Source: Anaerosoma tenue (GTDB taxonomy: Bacteria; Actinomycetota; Coriobacteriia; Anaerosomatales; Anaerosomataceae). From it: a stretch of DNA of 64,000 nt. The notes beneath the pieces were generated by a model. That model saw only the letters and a list, made by a program, of their open reading frames with translations, was not told the origin of the DNA and made no database searches. Shown one piece after another: positions 16,036 to 24,971 of the stretch (within the stretch, counting starts at the first letter, position 1; each line of letters starts with the position of its first letter). The stretch covers positions 460,552 through 524,551 of the forward strand of contig NZ_JALNTY010000002.1 in the NCBI RefSeq assembly GCF_023161965.1, read 5' to 3'. Made by a program: the position numbers and the translations under genes.

Positions 16036-17727
16036 TTACTTCGCGATCTCGGCGAAGTGCTCGTCATAGCGTCCGCCCTCCGCGGCGGCGAACACGTCGT
16101 AGCCGGGTATCTCGTACACGCGCAGCCGGTTGTCCAGGAAGTCGCTGAACACGAGCAGGCTGCCGTCGTCGGAGACGTCGAGCGCGGTGGGCTGGTTGCC
16201 CGCTATCAGCGCGTCGAGCGGGCGCCCGTCGGTGGTATCGAAGACGAGTATGGAGCCCCACTCGGGCCCCGGGAGGTAATAGGTCTTCTCGTTGTTCTCG
16301 CCCCGGCAGCTCACGAACAACATCTTCCCGTCGGGGGTGAGGTCGATCGTGTTCGGCTTCTCGTCGGTCTCCACGAACTTCGTGGTCGACCCTGTCGCCA
16401 TGTCGTGGACCCAGACGAGGTCGTCGGCCATGTCGGAGATGAAGAGCCGGCCCGTGGTCTCATCGGCCACGATATGGCGGAGCGCCCCGCCGCCGGTGAA
16501 GAGCGTGGTCACCTCGCCCGACTCGAGGTCGATGCGCTCCAGATGGCCCGAATCGAACCCGGCCACGTAAAGCGAACGGCCGTCGCCGGTGGCGTACATG
16601 CCCCGCGGTGTGTTGGAGACGCCGATGCGCCTGACGAGCTCACCGGTCTCGAGGTCGATGATCGAGACGTCGTCGCCCGACCAGTTGGATGCGTAGAGCG
16701 TCTTCTCGTCCGGTGAGAGCTCCACCCATTTCGTCCAGGCGCTGCCCGTGTCGAATTCCCGGAGCACCGCCCGTGTCGCCACGTCGATCTCGAAGCATTT
16801 GGCGGTCTCCATCTGCGACGTGTAGGCGAGCGTCCCCGAGCGGTTGAAGATGACCTCCACAGCGCCGTGCTCGCCGATGTCCACACCGCCCAGGATCTCA
16901 CCGGTGCGCGGATCGAAGATCTGTATGGAAGGGGGCCCGTTGAGGATGCTCGTCCAGGCCTCGCTGCCGTCGTGCGTCACCGAGACGCCCTTCGGCGCCC
17001 CGAGCGTGGTGATGAGCCCGATGCCGTGCAGCACCTGCCCCTCGGGGTCGAGGTGGTACTCGAGCGTCGTGGTGGTGTCGATGCTCATCTCGCGGGTGAA
17101 GGTGTTGTAGCCCGGGAGCTCGATCGTGAGCGTGTACAGCCCGCTCGGCACCTGGATGTCCATAGGGCTCGGCCCCTGATGCGCGATCGAGCCGTCATGC
17201 GACAGTGTCACGGAGGCGCCCTCGGGATCTGTCACCACGGCCACCTGCTGTGGCAGCGGCAGGAGGTCGTAGGAGAGCCGTTCGTGCCGCCCCTGCCTGA
17301 CCTCGATCGTCGAGCTTACCGGCTCGAACCCGGTGCGTTCCACGTACACGGTGTACTCGCCACGCTTCAGGTCGGCGACCTCGAGCGTCCCCGTACCGGC
17401 CACCGACCCGTTGAAGAGGATCATCGAGTCGGACGGGTTGGCGGTTATCGTGACCGTCGCCGGCCTGGTGAGGAGATACACGCTCAGCGCTATGGCCGCG
17501 ATCACCACGAGCACGAGGACGGATACCACACGCCTGGCGTTCCGGGATAGAGGCCGTCTCCGTCCGCGTCCGCCGCGCCGTTCGTGGGTTCGCGGAGGGA
17601 CGTACTGCGATCTTCCGCCGCCAGAGCCGCGGGCGCTCCGCGAACCGGCCCTCCCCGGGTCGATCGTGCGGTACCGTCCGTGGAACGTCTTCCTCGGGCC
17701 GCGTCTCCGGCTGCGGTACTGGTCCAT
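16036..17727 (-). CDS. Membrane-anchored PEGA and beta-propeller (YVTN-repeat) protein
   Basis: A 563-residue protein. About 60 basic, Arg/Gly-rich residues are followed by one transmembrane helix (VVSVLVLVVIAAIALSVYLL), then two PEGA-type beta domains (VTITANPSDSMILFNGSVAGTG and VVTDPEGASVTL segments) and a C-terminal seven-bladed YVTN-like beta-propeller with repeating SPDEKTLYASN / TPDGKMLFVSC units. The bulk is outside the membrane and is likely a carbohydrate- or protein-binding surface scaffold. The frame extends upstream through the tRNA region, but the ATG at 17727 has GGAG 7 bases before it and is the first sensible start. Confidence 0.82.
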   Translation of the reverse strand: MDQYRSRRRGPRKTFHGRYRTIDPGRAGSRSARGSGGGRSQYVPPRTHERRGGRGRRRPLSRNARRVVSVLVLVVIAAIALSVYLLTRPATVTITANPSDSMILFNGSVAGTGTLEVADLKRGEYTVYVERTGFEPVSSTIEVRQGRHERLSYDLLPLPQQVAVVTDPEGASVTLSHDGSIAHQGPSPMDIQVPSGLYTLTIELPGYNTFTREMSIDTTTTLEYHLDPEGQVLHGIGLITTLGAPKGVSVTHDGSEAWTSILNGPPSIQIFDPRTGEILGGVDIGEHGAVEVIFNRSGTLAYTSQMETAKCFEIDVATRAVLREFDTGSAWTKWVELSPDEKTLYASNWSGDDVSIIDLETGELVRRIGVSNTPRGMYATGDGRSLYVAGFDSGHLERIDLESGEVTTLFTGGGALRHIVADETTGRLFISDMADDLVWVHDMATGSTTKFVETDEKPNTIDLTPDGKMLFVSCRGENNEKTYYLPGPEWGSILVFDTTDGRPLDALIAGNQPTALDVSDDGSLLVFSDFLDNRLRVYEIPGYDVFAAAEGGRYDEHFAEIAK

Positions 17728-17932
17728 CGTCACGCTCCGTCGCCTGATGGGACGAACGCGGGGTGCGGCGCATACCGGATCGATAAGGCGTGGCGCGCCT
17801 CTATGGGCCGATGCCGCCCCCTGCTGCATCTTACTTGAGGCGCGGCACCACGTCACACGGTTGAGGCATGAGCCGCCATACGAGTGTGCGCATACGGGCC
17901 GATGGGATACATAAGCACGGACGATCGCCCAT

Positions 17933-17967
17933 GAAGAAAGGACCCCGCGATCCAGCCGCAGAGTCCT
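17933..17967 (-). terminator. Rho-independent terminator after tRNA-Arg
   Basis: Reading the minus strand, an 11-bp stem (two of the pairs are G-U) with a 7-base loop, arms at 17957-17967 and 17939-17949, is followed by TTTCTTC. It begins 14 bases past the CCA end of tRNA-Arg and would end the tRNA transcript. Confidence 0.8.
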
Positions 17968-17980
17968 CGTGAGACGTGTG

Positions 17981-18057
17981 TGGTGCGCCCTGCAGGATTC
18001 GAACCTGCGACCTTCTGATTCGTAGTCAGACGCTCTATCCAGCTGAGCTAAGGGCGC
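17981..18057 (-). tRNA. tRNA-Arg(ACG)
   Basis: A 77-base cloverleaf including an encoded CCA. The acceptor stem is GCGCCCT/AGGGCGC, the D-loop is AGCTGGATA type, the anticodon loop CTACGAA gives ACG (read as ICG after deamination), and the T-loop is GTTCGAATC. TadA, the deaminase that makes inosine in this tRNA, is encoded at 27187. Confidence 0.97.
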
Positions 18058-18108
18058 GTATGTGCGCGAGGCTAGAGTATCCTGCACGCTCGCACACGAG
18101 ATGTCAAA

Positions 18109-18202
18109 TGGCGGAGAGTGAGGGATTCGAACCCTCGAAGGGGCTATTAGCCCCTTACTCGCTTAGCAGGCGAGCGCCTTCAGCCGACTCGGCCAACTCT
18201 CC
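18109..18202 (-). tRNA. tRNA-Ser(GCT)
   Basis: A 94-base class II tRNA with a long variable arm (paired AGGGGCT/AGCCCCT) and encoded CCA. The anticodon loop CTGCTAA gives GCT, decoding AGC/AGU. It lies 51 bases upstream of tRNA-Arg on the same strand. Confidence 0.96.
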
Positions 18203-18251
18203 GCTTGAGAGAAGCGCCGCCCATTGTAGCAGGGAGCGCATGAGCGCGCGA

Positions 18252-18341
18252 TGGCGGAGGGGGTGGGATTCGAACCCACGAGACCCTTGCGGGCCTACTG
18301 GTTTTCAAGACCAGGGCGATCAACCACTCTGCCACCCCTCC
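18252..18341 (-). tRNA. tRNA-Ser(TGA)
   Basis: A 90-base class II tRNA with encoded CCA. The anticodon loop CTTGAAA gives TGA, decoding UCN codons ending in A/G. It is the first of three minus-strand tRNAs and has its own promoter just upstream. Confidence 0.96.
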
Positions 18342-18351
18342 GCGCAGGGCG

Positions 18352-18379
18352 ATTATAGCCCGTCACCTGTCAGGGACAA
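18352..18379 (-). promoter_or_regulatory. Promoter of the tRNA-Ser(TGA) cluster
   Basis: On the minus strand, TTGTCC (18374-18379) and a perfect TATAAT (18352-18357) are separated by 16 bases, ending 10 bases before the tRNA 5' end. Confidence 0.75.
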
Positions 18380-18458
18380 GCATCGGCAACGTGCCGTGGG
18401 CAGGAGCGGGCACCCTGGTCTGGTATACCTGTAGGTAGGGTCCTGAGCGGGGCCATCG

Positions 18459-20273
18459 ATGATGAGAAGGGAACCAGGCGCACCCCAGATGCAGACCGAG
18501 CAATGTGATGTAGTCAAGAAAGACCGTGTGGACTTCGTCAAGAACACCTTCGAAGCGATCAAAGCGCGAGCGCACTATCTGCGTAACTGGCGTCTCTTCT
18601 ACAAATGGTCCATCGCCGCGGGACTCGTGGGCGTGCTGGGTGGCATCGGCGCGCTGCTCTTCAGCTACACCCTCGACGCGATCACGCCGCTCTTCGACTC
18701 GGTGGCAGCGGCTCTACCCGATCCCCGTCTGATCGCGATCATCCCGGCGGCTGGCGGTCTGCTCGTGGGGATCATCCGTCATGTATGGATGCCCGAGGCG
18801 TTCTGCAGCCCGTGCGCCACCGACGCGATGATCGACATCATCCACGAGGATGGCGGGCGCTCCAAGTTCAAGGTCCCGTTCGTGACGATCCTGACCGCTT
18901 CGATCACTCTCGCCTCCGGCGGGAGCGCCGGCCGGGAGTGTCCCACGGCGCTGATCGGCACAGGTTTCGGTTCGATCAGCTCGACCATCATCGAGAAGCT
19001 CCATCTCGACAAGCTGCTTGGATTCTCCTTCACCAAGGACGATGTCCGCGTGCTGGCCGTATGTGGTGCGGCCGCCGGTATAGGGGCGGTGTTCAGGGCG
19101 CCGATCGGGAGCGCGCTGTTCGTGACCAGCGTGCTGTACATCTACGGCATGGAATACGACCTCGTGTTGCCTTCGATGATCTCGTCGGCAACGAGCTACC
19201 TGCTCTTCTCGGTCTTCTATGGCTTCGAGCCGCTGTTCAACGCGCCGTTCATCTGGGCGTTCAACGTCTTCGACCTCTCCGTGGTGCTCCTGATCGGCGT
19301 GCTGGCGAGCCTCGTCGGCATCCTGTACCTGAAGGTCTTCTACGGCATCTTCAGGCGGTTCAGGAGCATGGCCATGCCCGACTGGCTCAAGCCCGCTCTG
19401 GGTGGTCTTCTGATGGGCATCCTGGTCCTGTTCATCCCGCGCGTGTGGGGCATGGGCTACGGGACGATCCAGGACATCATCGACCTGCAGCTTGCGCTGC
19501 CGATGCTGCTCCTCCTGGTGATCGCCAAGATCCTGGCGAGCTCGCTCTCGATCGGCTCGGGAGGAGCCGGCGGCGTCATCGCACCGTCGCTCTTCATCGG
19601 CGCGGCGCTCGGAGGTGCGGTGGGCACGATGGCCACGCAGCTCTTTCCCGGCGCCGAGGCCCACCCCACGCTGTATGTGATCGCGGGCATGGGCGCACTG
19701 TACGCGTCGGTGGGGAAGGTCCCGCTTTCAACGGCGATCATCCTGTGTGAGACGACACGCAACTACACGATGATCATCCCGCTCATCGTGGCAACCACTG
19801 CGGGCTTCCTGGCATCCGGCACCAGCACGATCTACGAGAGCCAGCATGCCGACGCCACCCGTGAGACCGCCGACATCCTGCGCCGGGTGCCCGTGGAGCG
19901 GGTGATGGCGAAGGATCCCTTCGTGCTCCGTGAAGATACCAGCGCTCAGGACGTCCTCCGTGCTGTTGGGACGTCGGGGCATCACGGGTTCCCCGTGGTG
20001 AACGACGATGACCACCTCGTGGGGGTGGTGAGCTGGACCGATGCGCGCGCACTGCCGTACGAGGAGCGCGCCACCACGCCCGTCTCCGAGATCATGACGA
20101 GAGAGCTGATCTGGTTGCGCCCCACCGACAGCACCCGTACGGCGCTCGACATGATCGAGCACAACAAGATCGGACGTGTGATCATCGCCGAGCCGGATGG
20201 CAAGCGGGTCCTCGGTGTGGTGACACGGGCCGATCTCATCAATGCCTACTCGGAGTGGATCAGCGCCACCTGA
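18459..20273 (+). CDS. CLC-family chloride channel/transporter with C-terminal CBS pair
   Basis: A 604-residue CLC protein: about 18 hydrophobic helical segments (residues 45-450) and two CBS domains (about 477-540 and 545-604), which usually bind adenine nucleotides and gate transport. The gating glutamate is kept as E160 in GRECP, where most homologues have GREGP. The later GGVIAPSLFIG segment matches the GxFxP ion-binding motif. The first anion motif, normally GSGIP- or GHGVPE-like, reads FCSPCATDAM here. Anion/proton exchange is therefore likely but the selectivity may differ. The ATG at 18459 is weakly supported; Met at 18489 is an alternative. Confidence 0.88.
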   Translation: MMRREPGAPQMQTEQCDVVKKDRVDFVKNTFEAIKARAHYLRNWRLFYKWSIAAGLVGVLGGIGALLFSYTLDAITPLFDSVAAALPDPRLIAIIPAAGGLLVGIIRHVWMPEAFCSPCATDAMIDIIHEDGGRSKFKVPFVTILTASITLASGGSAGRECPTALIGTGFGSISSTIIEKLHLDKLLGFSFTKDDVRVLAVCGAAAGIGAVFRAPIGSALFVTSVLYIYGMEYDLVLPSMISSATSYLLFSVFYGFEPLFNAPFIWAFNVFDLSVVLLIGVLASLVGILYLKVFYGIFRRFRSMAMPDWLKPALGGLLMGILVLFIPRVWGMGYGTIQDIIDLQLALPMLLLLVIAKILASSLSIGSGGAGGVIAPSLFIGAALGGAVGTMATQLFPGAEAHPTLYVIAGMGALYASVGKVPLSTAIILCETTRNYTMIIPLIVATTAGFLASGTSTIYESQHADATRETADILRRVPVERVMAKDPFVLREDTSAQDVLRAVGTSGHHGFPVVNDDDHLVGVVSWTDARALPYEERATTPVSEIMTRELIWLRPTDSTRTALDMIEHNKIGRVIIAEPDGKRVLGVVTRADLINAYSEWISAT

Positions 20274-20308
20274 GGCGCGTTGGGACCGAGCCCGACGCTG
20301 TCTGCACG

Positions 20309-21964
20309 TCACTCGTCCTCGGCGACATGCCCCGACATCGGCACGATGAGCACGGGTACGTCGAGCGCGTCTAGCACCCGGTGCTGCATCGTGCGCAGCG
20401 GTGAGAGCCCGGGGCCGAGGCGCGAGCCACGGAGCGGCGCGCCCATCGCCACGAGGTCGGCGTCGAGTTCTGTCGCCAGCGCCGCGATGCCGTGGTCGAG
20501 CGTCCGGTCGGGCCGCACGGTGGTCTCTACGGTGTACCCCTCGGCGCGAAGCGCTTCGGCCAACAGCGTGAGGTGCGCCTCGGCGTTACGGAGGGCGTTC
20601 GTGGAACGCCGTGCCCGGTCGAGCGGCATGATGTGCGCGAGGATGACCGTGGGCTTGCAGCCGGCGTCGCACCCTGCGGCCTCGATGGTGTTGAGCAGCC
20701 GTTCGGGCGGGAGCGCGGCGCTCACCGGCATGAGGATGGTGCGGGTCGTACACGCCGGCAGGTCCTCGGAATCCTCGGCGGGCGGGATCTCCATCGTGCA
20801 CGAGACCGCACGCTTGGTGAGTGCCGGCCCTGCCACCTCGAAGACGACGATCGCGGCGAGGATCACGGCGTTCACCGTGGCGCCTGACTCGGGAAATGTC
20901 TGCGCTGCGTCGAGCGCAAGACCGACCGCGACGCCCGCCTGGGGCGCCATCCCGAGTCCGATCCATGCCGACTGGCGGAGGTCGTAACGGGCGGTGAGGC
21001 CACCCGCCAGTCCGGCGAGGAACTTGCCGGCGGTGCGTGCAAGGATGTAAGCCACGGCCAGTCCGCCGGCCGCCAGTACGGCGGCAAGCTCGAGGTGGGC
21101 CCCCGCGAGGGTGAAGAAGATGATGTAGACGGGGTACTCCACCGTCCTGAGCGACCGGAACACACGCTCGCGTTCGCCCCGGTCCTCCTCCACGGTAGCG
21201 GCCACCACGCCCGCCACCAGAGCCGCGAGCAGGCTGGAGAAACCGAGCGCCTCGGCAGCGGCCACCACCAGGAGCACGGTGACAAGCCCGAGCACCAGGA
21301 GCTCGCCGTCCTTGAAGACGCGCCTGAGCAGCCAGCCCAGCACGAAGCCGCCCACGACGCCGACCAGCAGGCCTCCGCCCACCTGGGCTGCTGTGTCCGC
21401 CATGGCCTCACCGAAGGTGGCGTGGATCTGCAGTGACAGCATCAGGAACGGCGCCGCGACCGAGTAGGCGACCACGGTGAACACCGAGTCGAGCGCGGAG
21501 GCGCCAAGCATCGTGTCGCAGGCGCGGCTCTTGGCCTCAAGCTCGGAGATCACGGCCATGATGGTAGCGGGCGCGCCGGAGATCGCGATGATGGCCAGAA
21601 GCCAGATCGACACGGGGTCTTCAGGCGCGAGCAGCCAGAGCGCGACGCCCACAAGCGTGCCGGGGAGGATGATGTTGAGGATCGACATCACCCAGAACGA
21701 CGCCTCGTGACGTCGCAGCATCTTGCGTGTGAGCTGCTCGCCGATGAGGAAGACGATGACGCCGAGCGCGAGCGGTTCGGCGAAGGCGATGGAATGCATG
21801 AGCTCGCTCGAGAGCAGGCCGATCCCGTGCGGCCCGGCGAGAATGCCCACCAGCAGGAATCCCGTGACCGACGGGAGCCGGAGCCGTGCGGTCAGGCGCG
21901 CGCCGAGGTAGCCGAGCGCGATGAGCGTCCCGATCACGAGCAGGTCGAGCCAGATGACGTCCAT
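20309..21964 (-). CDS. CPA2-type cation/proton antiporter with a universal-stress-like C-terminal domain
   Basis: A 551-residue protein. Residues 1-390 hold about 12 transmembrane helices of the Na+/H+ exchanger CPA2 family (opening LGARLTARLRLPSVTGFLLVG, then AGPHGIG). The C-terminal 150 residues are a soluble alpha/beta domain ending DADLVAMGAPLRGSRLG...VLDALDVPVLIVP, which matches the nucleotide-binding half of universal stress proteins. Ion exchange at the inner membrane regulated by nucleotide is the likely scheme. GGAGGAG lies just before the ATG at 21964; the upstream part of the frame is not protein-like. It is convergent with the CLC gene. Confidence 0.88.
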   Translation of the reverse strand: MDVIWLDLLVIGTLIALGYLGARLTARLRLPSVTGFLLVGILAGPHGIGLLSSELMHSIAFAEPLALGVIVFLIGEQLTRKMLRRHEASFWVMSILNIILPGTLVGVALWLLAPEDPVSIWLLAIIAISGAPATIMAVISELEAKSRACDTMLGASALDSVFTVVAYSVAAPFLMLSLQIHATFGEAMADTAAQVGGGLLVGVVGGFVLGWLLRRVFKDGELLVLGLVTVLLVVAAAEALGFSSLLAALVAGVVAATVEEDRGERERVFRSLRTVEYPVYIIFFTLAGAHLELAAVLAAGGLAVAYILARTAGKFLAGLAGGLTARYDLRQSAWIGLGMAPQAGVAVGLALDAAQTFPESGATVNAVILAAIVVFEVAGPALTKRAVSCTMEIPPAEDSEDLPACTTRTILMPVSAALPPERLLNTIEAAGCDAGCKPTVILAHIMPLDRARRSTNALRNAEAHLTLLAEALRAEGYTVETTVRPDRTLDHGIAALATELDADLVAMGAPLRGSRLGPGLSPLRTMQHRVLDALDVPVLIVPMSGHVAEDE

Positions 21965-22367
21965 TCGCTCCTCCGGGCAGTGACGGGAGTGTGTCCCAAG
22001 AGAAGGGTAACGCAAACAGCCACCCGCTGTGACGCGCCAGCCAGGGCCGCTCGTTACCGTATGGTAAACTACGAGACCTGGCCCCACCGGGCCGGAGCGT
22101 CGTCCGGGGACGGAGTGGACATATGCAGTGCCGTTCATTCGGCTGGCTGCACCGGGCACGCTGACCCATCGCGCTCCACTCCTGTTCGCGCAGAGCCTCT
22201 GCCGCAGTGCGGAGATCGCGGTCGGCGCGATCATGACACGGTGACAGACAGAGATTGTTCGATGCTATCTGGCGACCGGTGCATCGGCAGCGCCCGTAAT
22301 CGGAAATAAGAAACCAGGGTGCGCCATTCGTTGTACAGCGTTGCCACATATCCGGGGAGGTGTCTCA
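21965..22367 (+). promoter_or_regulatory. 403-base divergent intergenic region and long leader of the betaine transporter
   Basis: No gene is seen. The region separates the antiporter from the betaine ABC genes. It holds a palindrome TTACCGTATGGTAA at 22054-22067 followed by TAAACT, which may be an operator on a promoter, and then roughly 290 bases of probable untranslated leader. Within the leader a perfect 7-bp hairpin, GATCGCG/CGCGATC with a 5-base loop, lies at 22214-22232, and CGATGC/GCATCG arms at 22260-22286 can pair. No known riboswitch consensus was recognised. Confidence 0.45.
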
Positions 22368-23663
22368 TTGAGCCTGGTAGAGGTCAAGAACGTCTACAAG
22401 GTCTTCGGCGGCAAGGCCGATGAAGCGGTCAAGATGCTGGAGGCCGGCAAGTCCCGTGAGGAGGTCGCCGAGGCGACCAACACGGTACCGGCGGTGATCG
22501 ACGCGTCGTTCGATATCGAGCGGGGCGAGATCTTCGTCGTGATGGGGTTGTCGGGTTCGGGCAAGTCCACGCTCGTCCGGTGTCTCAACCTGATGCACCC
22601 GCCAACGAGCGGGTCGGTGAAGGTCGACGGCCGGGAACTGCAGTCGCTCGACGCGGGTGAGCTCCGTGCGCTTCGTGCGGAGAAGATCAGCATGGTCTTC
22701 CAGCACTTCGGACTGTTCCCTCACCGTACGGTGCTCGACAACGCGGCGTGGGGCCTCGAGGTACGTAAGGTCCCGGACGAAGAGCGTCGCAAGAAGGCGG
22801 CTGAAGCGCTTGAACTCGTGGGCCTCGGCGGCTGGGGCGATTCCTACCCGGGTGAATTGTCGGGCGGCATGCAGCAGCGAGTCGGCCTCGCACGAGCACT
22901 TGCCACGGATGCGGACGTGTTGCTGATGGACGAGGCGTTCTCCGCTCTCGACCCGCTCATCCGGAGCGAGATGCAGGAGCAACTCGTCGGCCTTCAGCGG
23001 GACCTCGAGAAGACGGTCATCTTCATCACGCACGATCTCAACGAGGCGATGTTCCTGGGCGACCGGATCGCCATCATGAAGGATGGCCGGATCGTGCAGA
23101 TCGGCACGACCGAGGAGATCCTTCAGGATCCGGCCGACGACTATGTGCGGGCGTTCGTCCAGGACGTTGACAGGTCACGCGTGCTCACCGCAGAGGCCGT
23201 GATGGAGGAGCCGGTGGCGAAGATCCTCAGACGCGAGGGGCCGAAGGCCGCGCTCCTGGAGATGAAGGCCCGTCAGACGACGGGGCTGCTGATCGTCGAT
23301 GAGCGCAGGCGGCTCGTGGGCGGCACCACTGACGACGCGGTCGTCAAGGCGGTGCGGTCGGGCCAGCATCAACTCGAGCCTGTGATCTCACGCGAGGAGA
23401 TCGCCACGGTCACCCCCGAGACCCCGCTCGTCGATCTGCTCATCCCGTCGGCAGAGAACCGGCTGCCGCTTGCTGTGGTGGACGAGCACGACAGATTGCT
23501 TGGCGTGATCCCCCGCATCACCCTCCTCAACGCGCTTGGAGGGACCGACAACGGTGACGGTGACAGCGACGACGGCGCCACTACGTCCGAACCTTCGGAC
23601 GCGCGGAGCGGCGAGGCGCCATCGACGCCCTCCGGCGATGAAGGGGAGGGGGTGCGGTCATGA
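22368..23663 (+). CDS. proV: Glycine betaine/proline ABC transporter ATP-binding protein
   Basis: A 431-residue ATPase of the ProV/OpuAA class that drives uptake of compatible solutes. An N-terminal extension of about 55 residues precedes the Walker A GLSGSGKST; the Q-loop is FQHFGLFPH, the signature LSGGMQQRVGLARAL, Walker B VLLMDEAFSALDPL, and the switch histidine ITHD. C-terminal tandem CBS domains (about 265-390), used for ionic-strength or nucleotide sensing, are followed by an acidic Asp/Ser-rich tail. The start is TTG, chosen because GGGGAGGTG is placed just upstream; an upstream TTG at 22341 is in frame but lies before this site. ATGA overlap with the permease. Confidence 0.93.
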   Translation: MSLVEVKNVYKVFGGKADEAVKMLEAGKSREEVAEATNTVPAVIDASFDIERGEIFVVMGLSGSGKSTLVRCLNLMHPPTSGSVKVDGRELQSLDAGELRALRAEKISMVFQHFGLFPHRTVLDNAAWGLEVRKVPDEERRKKAAEALELVGLGGWGDSYPGELSGGMQQRVGLARALATDADVLLMDEAFSALDPLIRSEMQEQLVGLQRDLEKTVIFITHDLNEAMFLGDRIAIMKDGRIVQIGTTEEILQDPADDYVRAFVQDVDRSRVLTAEAVMEEPVAKILRREGPKAALLEMKARQTTGLLIVDERRRLVGGTTDDAVVKAVRSGQHQLEPVISREEIATVTPETPLVDLLIPSAENRLPLAVVDEHDRLLGVIPRITLLNALGGTDNGDGDSDDGATTSEPSDARSGEAPSTPSGDEGEGVRS

Positions 23664-24514
23664 TGAACCTCGACGCATATCGGCTGCCCGTTGGTGACTG
23701 GATCGACGCGGCGGTCGACTGGATGACCGCGAACCTCGGCTGGCTCTTCGACGCCATCGCCGCGTTCCTGAAGTCGATGATCGAGGGCCTCGAGACGGGG
23801 CTCCTGTTCCCGTCGGCGCTCATCTTCGTGGTGCTGGTTGCCGCCATCGCGTTCTACGCGAAGGGCTGGCGTTTCGCGCTCTTCACCGCGATCTCGTTCG
23901 TCGTCGTGGCGATGATGGACCTCTGGGACGCGACGATGTCGACGCTCTCGCTTGTGCTGGTGGCAAGCATCGTGGCCCTGCTCATCGGCATACCGCTGGG
24001 GATCATCGCCGCCCGGAGCGACCGCTTCAGCGGGCTCATCAAGCCGGTCCTGGACCTCATGCAGACCATGCCATCGCTGGTGTACCTGATCCCCGCCATC
24101 GTGTTCTTCGGCATCGGGCAGGTGCCGGGCGTGGTCGCCACGGTCGTGTTCGCCATGCCGCCCTCGGTCAGGTTGACCGAGCTCGGCCTGCGCCAGGTGG
24201 ACGCCGAGGTCGTGGAGGCGGGAGAAGCCTTCGGCGCCTCGCCGATGAAGATCCTCACGCGGGTGCAGATACCGCTGGCGCTCCCCACGATCATGGCGGG
24301 CGTCAACCAGGTGATCATGCTCGCGCTGTCGATGGTCGTCATCGCCGGCATGGTCGGCGCGGGCGGTCTCGGCGCCGTGATCTTCCGTGGTGTGACCCGT
24401 CTCGACGTCGGTCTCGGTTTCGAAGGCGGTCTGAGCATCGTGATCATCGCCGTCTTCCTGGACCGTATCACCGCCGCGTTCGGCGACCGTGCGTCGAAGC
24501 GAGTCTCGCACTAG
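23660..24514 (+). CDS. proW: Glycine betaine/proline ABC transporter permease
   Basis: A 284-residue membrane protein with about 7 hydrophobic segments and the EAA-type inner-membrane loop (VEAGEAFGASPMKILTRVQIPLALPTIMAGVNQVIM), matching ProW/OpuAB. It forms the pore that the CBS-ATPase drives. The start overlaps the ATPase stop by four bases. No substrate-binding protein follows; instead a strong hairpin closes the operon. A betaine-type binding protein is encoded alone at 47905. Confidence 0.93.
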   Translation: MMNLDAYRLPVGDWIDAAVDWMTANLGWLFDAIAAFLKSMIEGLETGLLFPSALIFVVLVAAIAFYAKGWRFALFTAISFVVVAMMDLWDATMSTLSLVLVASIVALLIGIPLGIIAARSDRFSGLIKPVLDLMQTMPSLVYLIPAIVFFGIGQVPGVVATVVFAMPPSVRLTELGLRQVDAEVVEAGEAFGASPMKILTRVQIPLALPTIMAGVNQVIMLALSMVVIAGMVGAGGLGAVIFRGVTRLDVGLGFEGGLSIVIIAVFLDRITAAFGDRASKRVSH

Positions 24515-24543
24515 CGGAGGCGCCCCACATCGTCGTATCGCAC

Positions 24544-24576
24544 AGAAGACCCCGTCCGATTCGGACGGGGTCTTCT
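24544..24576. terminator. Bidirectional terminator after proVW
   Basis: Perfect 16-base inverted repeat, AGAAGACCCCGTCCGA and its complement, with almost no loop, lies 30 bases after the permease stop and 29 bases before the stop of the convergent small membrane protein. The A/T-rich outer ends give U-containing tracts on both strands. Confidence 0.75.
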
Positions 24577-24604
24577 GCTGTACGCATGGAGCCGGGCGTT
24601 TCCG

Positions 24605-24919
24605 TCAGGCCGGCCCTGCCGCCGCGGCTCCTGTGGACGCCGGAGCGGGATGAGGCGGCGCAACGGAGCCCCGCTTCACCTTGGTGAAGACCATGATGAA
24701 GTAGGGGATCGCGGCCACCTGCACGAACAGCATGAGCAGCACCCACAGGAGGCGGTTGTTGCTCGACGCCGTGCCGCCCGGGTACTCCCACTCCTCACGA
24801 AGCGCCGCGTCGATCACCATCCAGAGCCACAGTAGAGGGGCCGCGAGCGATACGAGCACGGTGAAGACCGTGATCTGAAACACGCTGAGCCCCACGATCG
24901 TTCCAAGCAGTTCCATCAT
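24605..24919 (-). CDS. Small two-TM membrane protein (PLDc_N-like)
   Basis: A 104-residue protein with two hydrophobic helices separated by a short loop that includes EEWEYPGG and NNRLLWVLLMLF, the pattern of the PLDc_N domain found at the N-terminus of cardiolipin synthases and in stand-alone membrane proteins. The C-terminal 20 residues are Ala/Pro-rich and disordered. AGGGTG lies 7 bases before tandem ATG codons. The function is unknown. Confidence 0.7.
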   Translation of the reverse strand: MMELLGTIVGLSVFQITVFTVLVSLAAPLLWLWMVIDAALREEWEYPGGTASSNNRLLWVLLMLFVQVAAIPYFIMVFTKVKRGSVAPPHPAPASTGAAAAGPA

Positions 24920-24971
24920 CCGTACACCCTTTCCAGATCAAGGCAGGCTGACCTGCCACCCCTTCTTCGTT

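Noticed and set aside
17728-18087. N-terminal extension of the PEGA/propeller frame through tRNA-Arg
   Set aside because: The translated APLAQLDRASDYESEGRRFESC segment is a classic artefact of reading a tRNA gene; the ribosome site supports 17727.
18076-18107. Separate promoter (TTGACA ... GATACT, minus strand) for tRNA-Arg
   Set aside because: The spacer is 20 bases, too long for a normal sigma70 promoter; read-through from the tRNA-Ser promoter is simpler.
22071-22367. Known osmotic riboswitch such as ydaO (c-di-AMP) in the proV leader
   Set aside because: None of the conserved ydaO sequence blocks could be found by eye; a covariance model search would decide.
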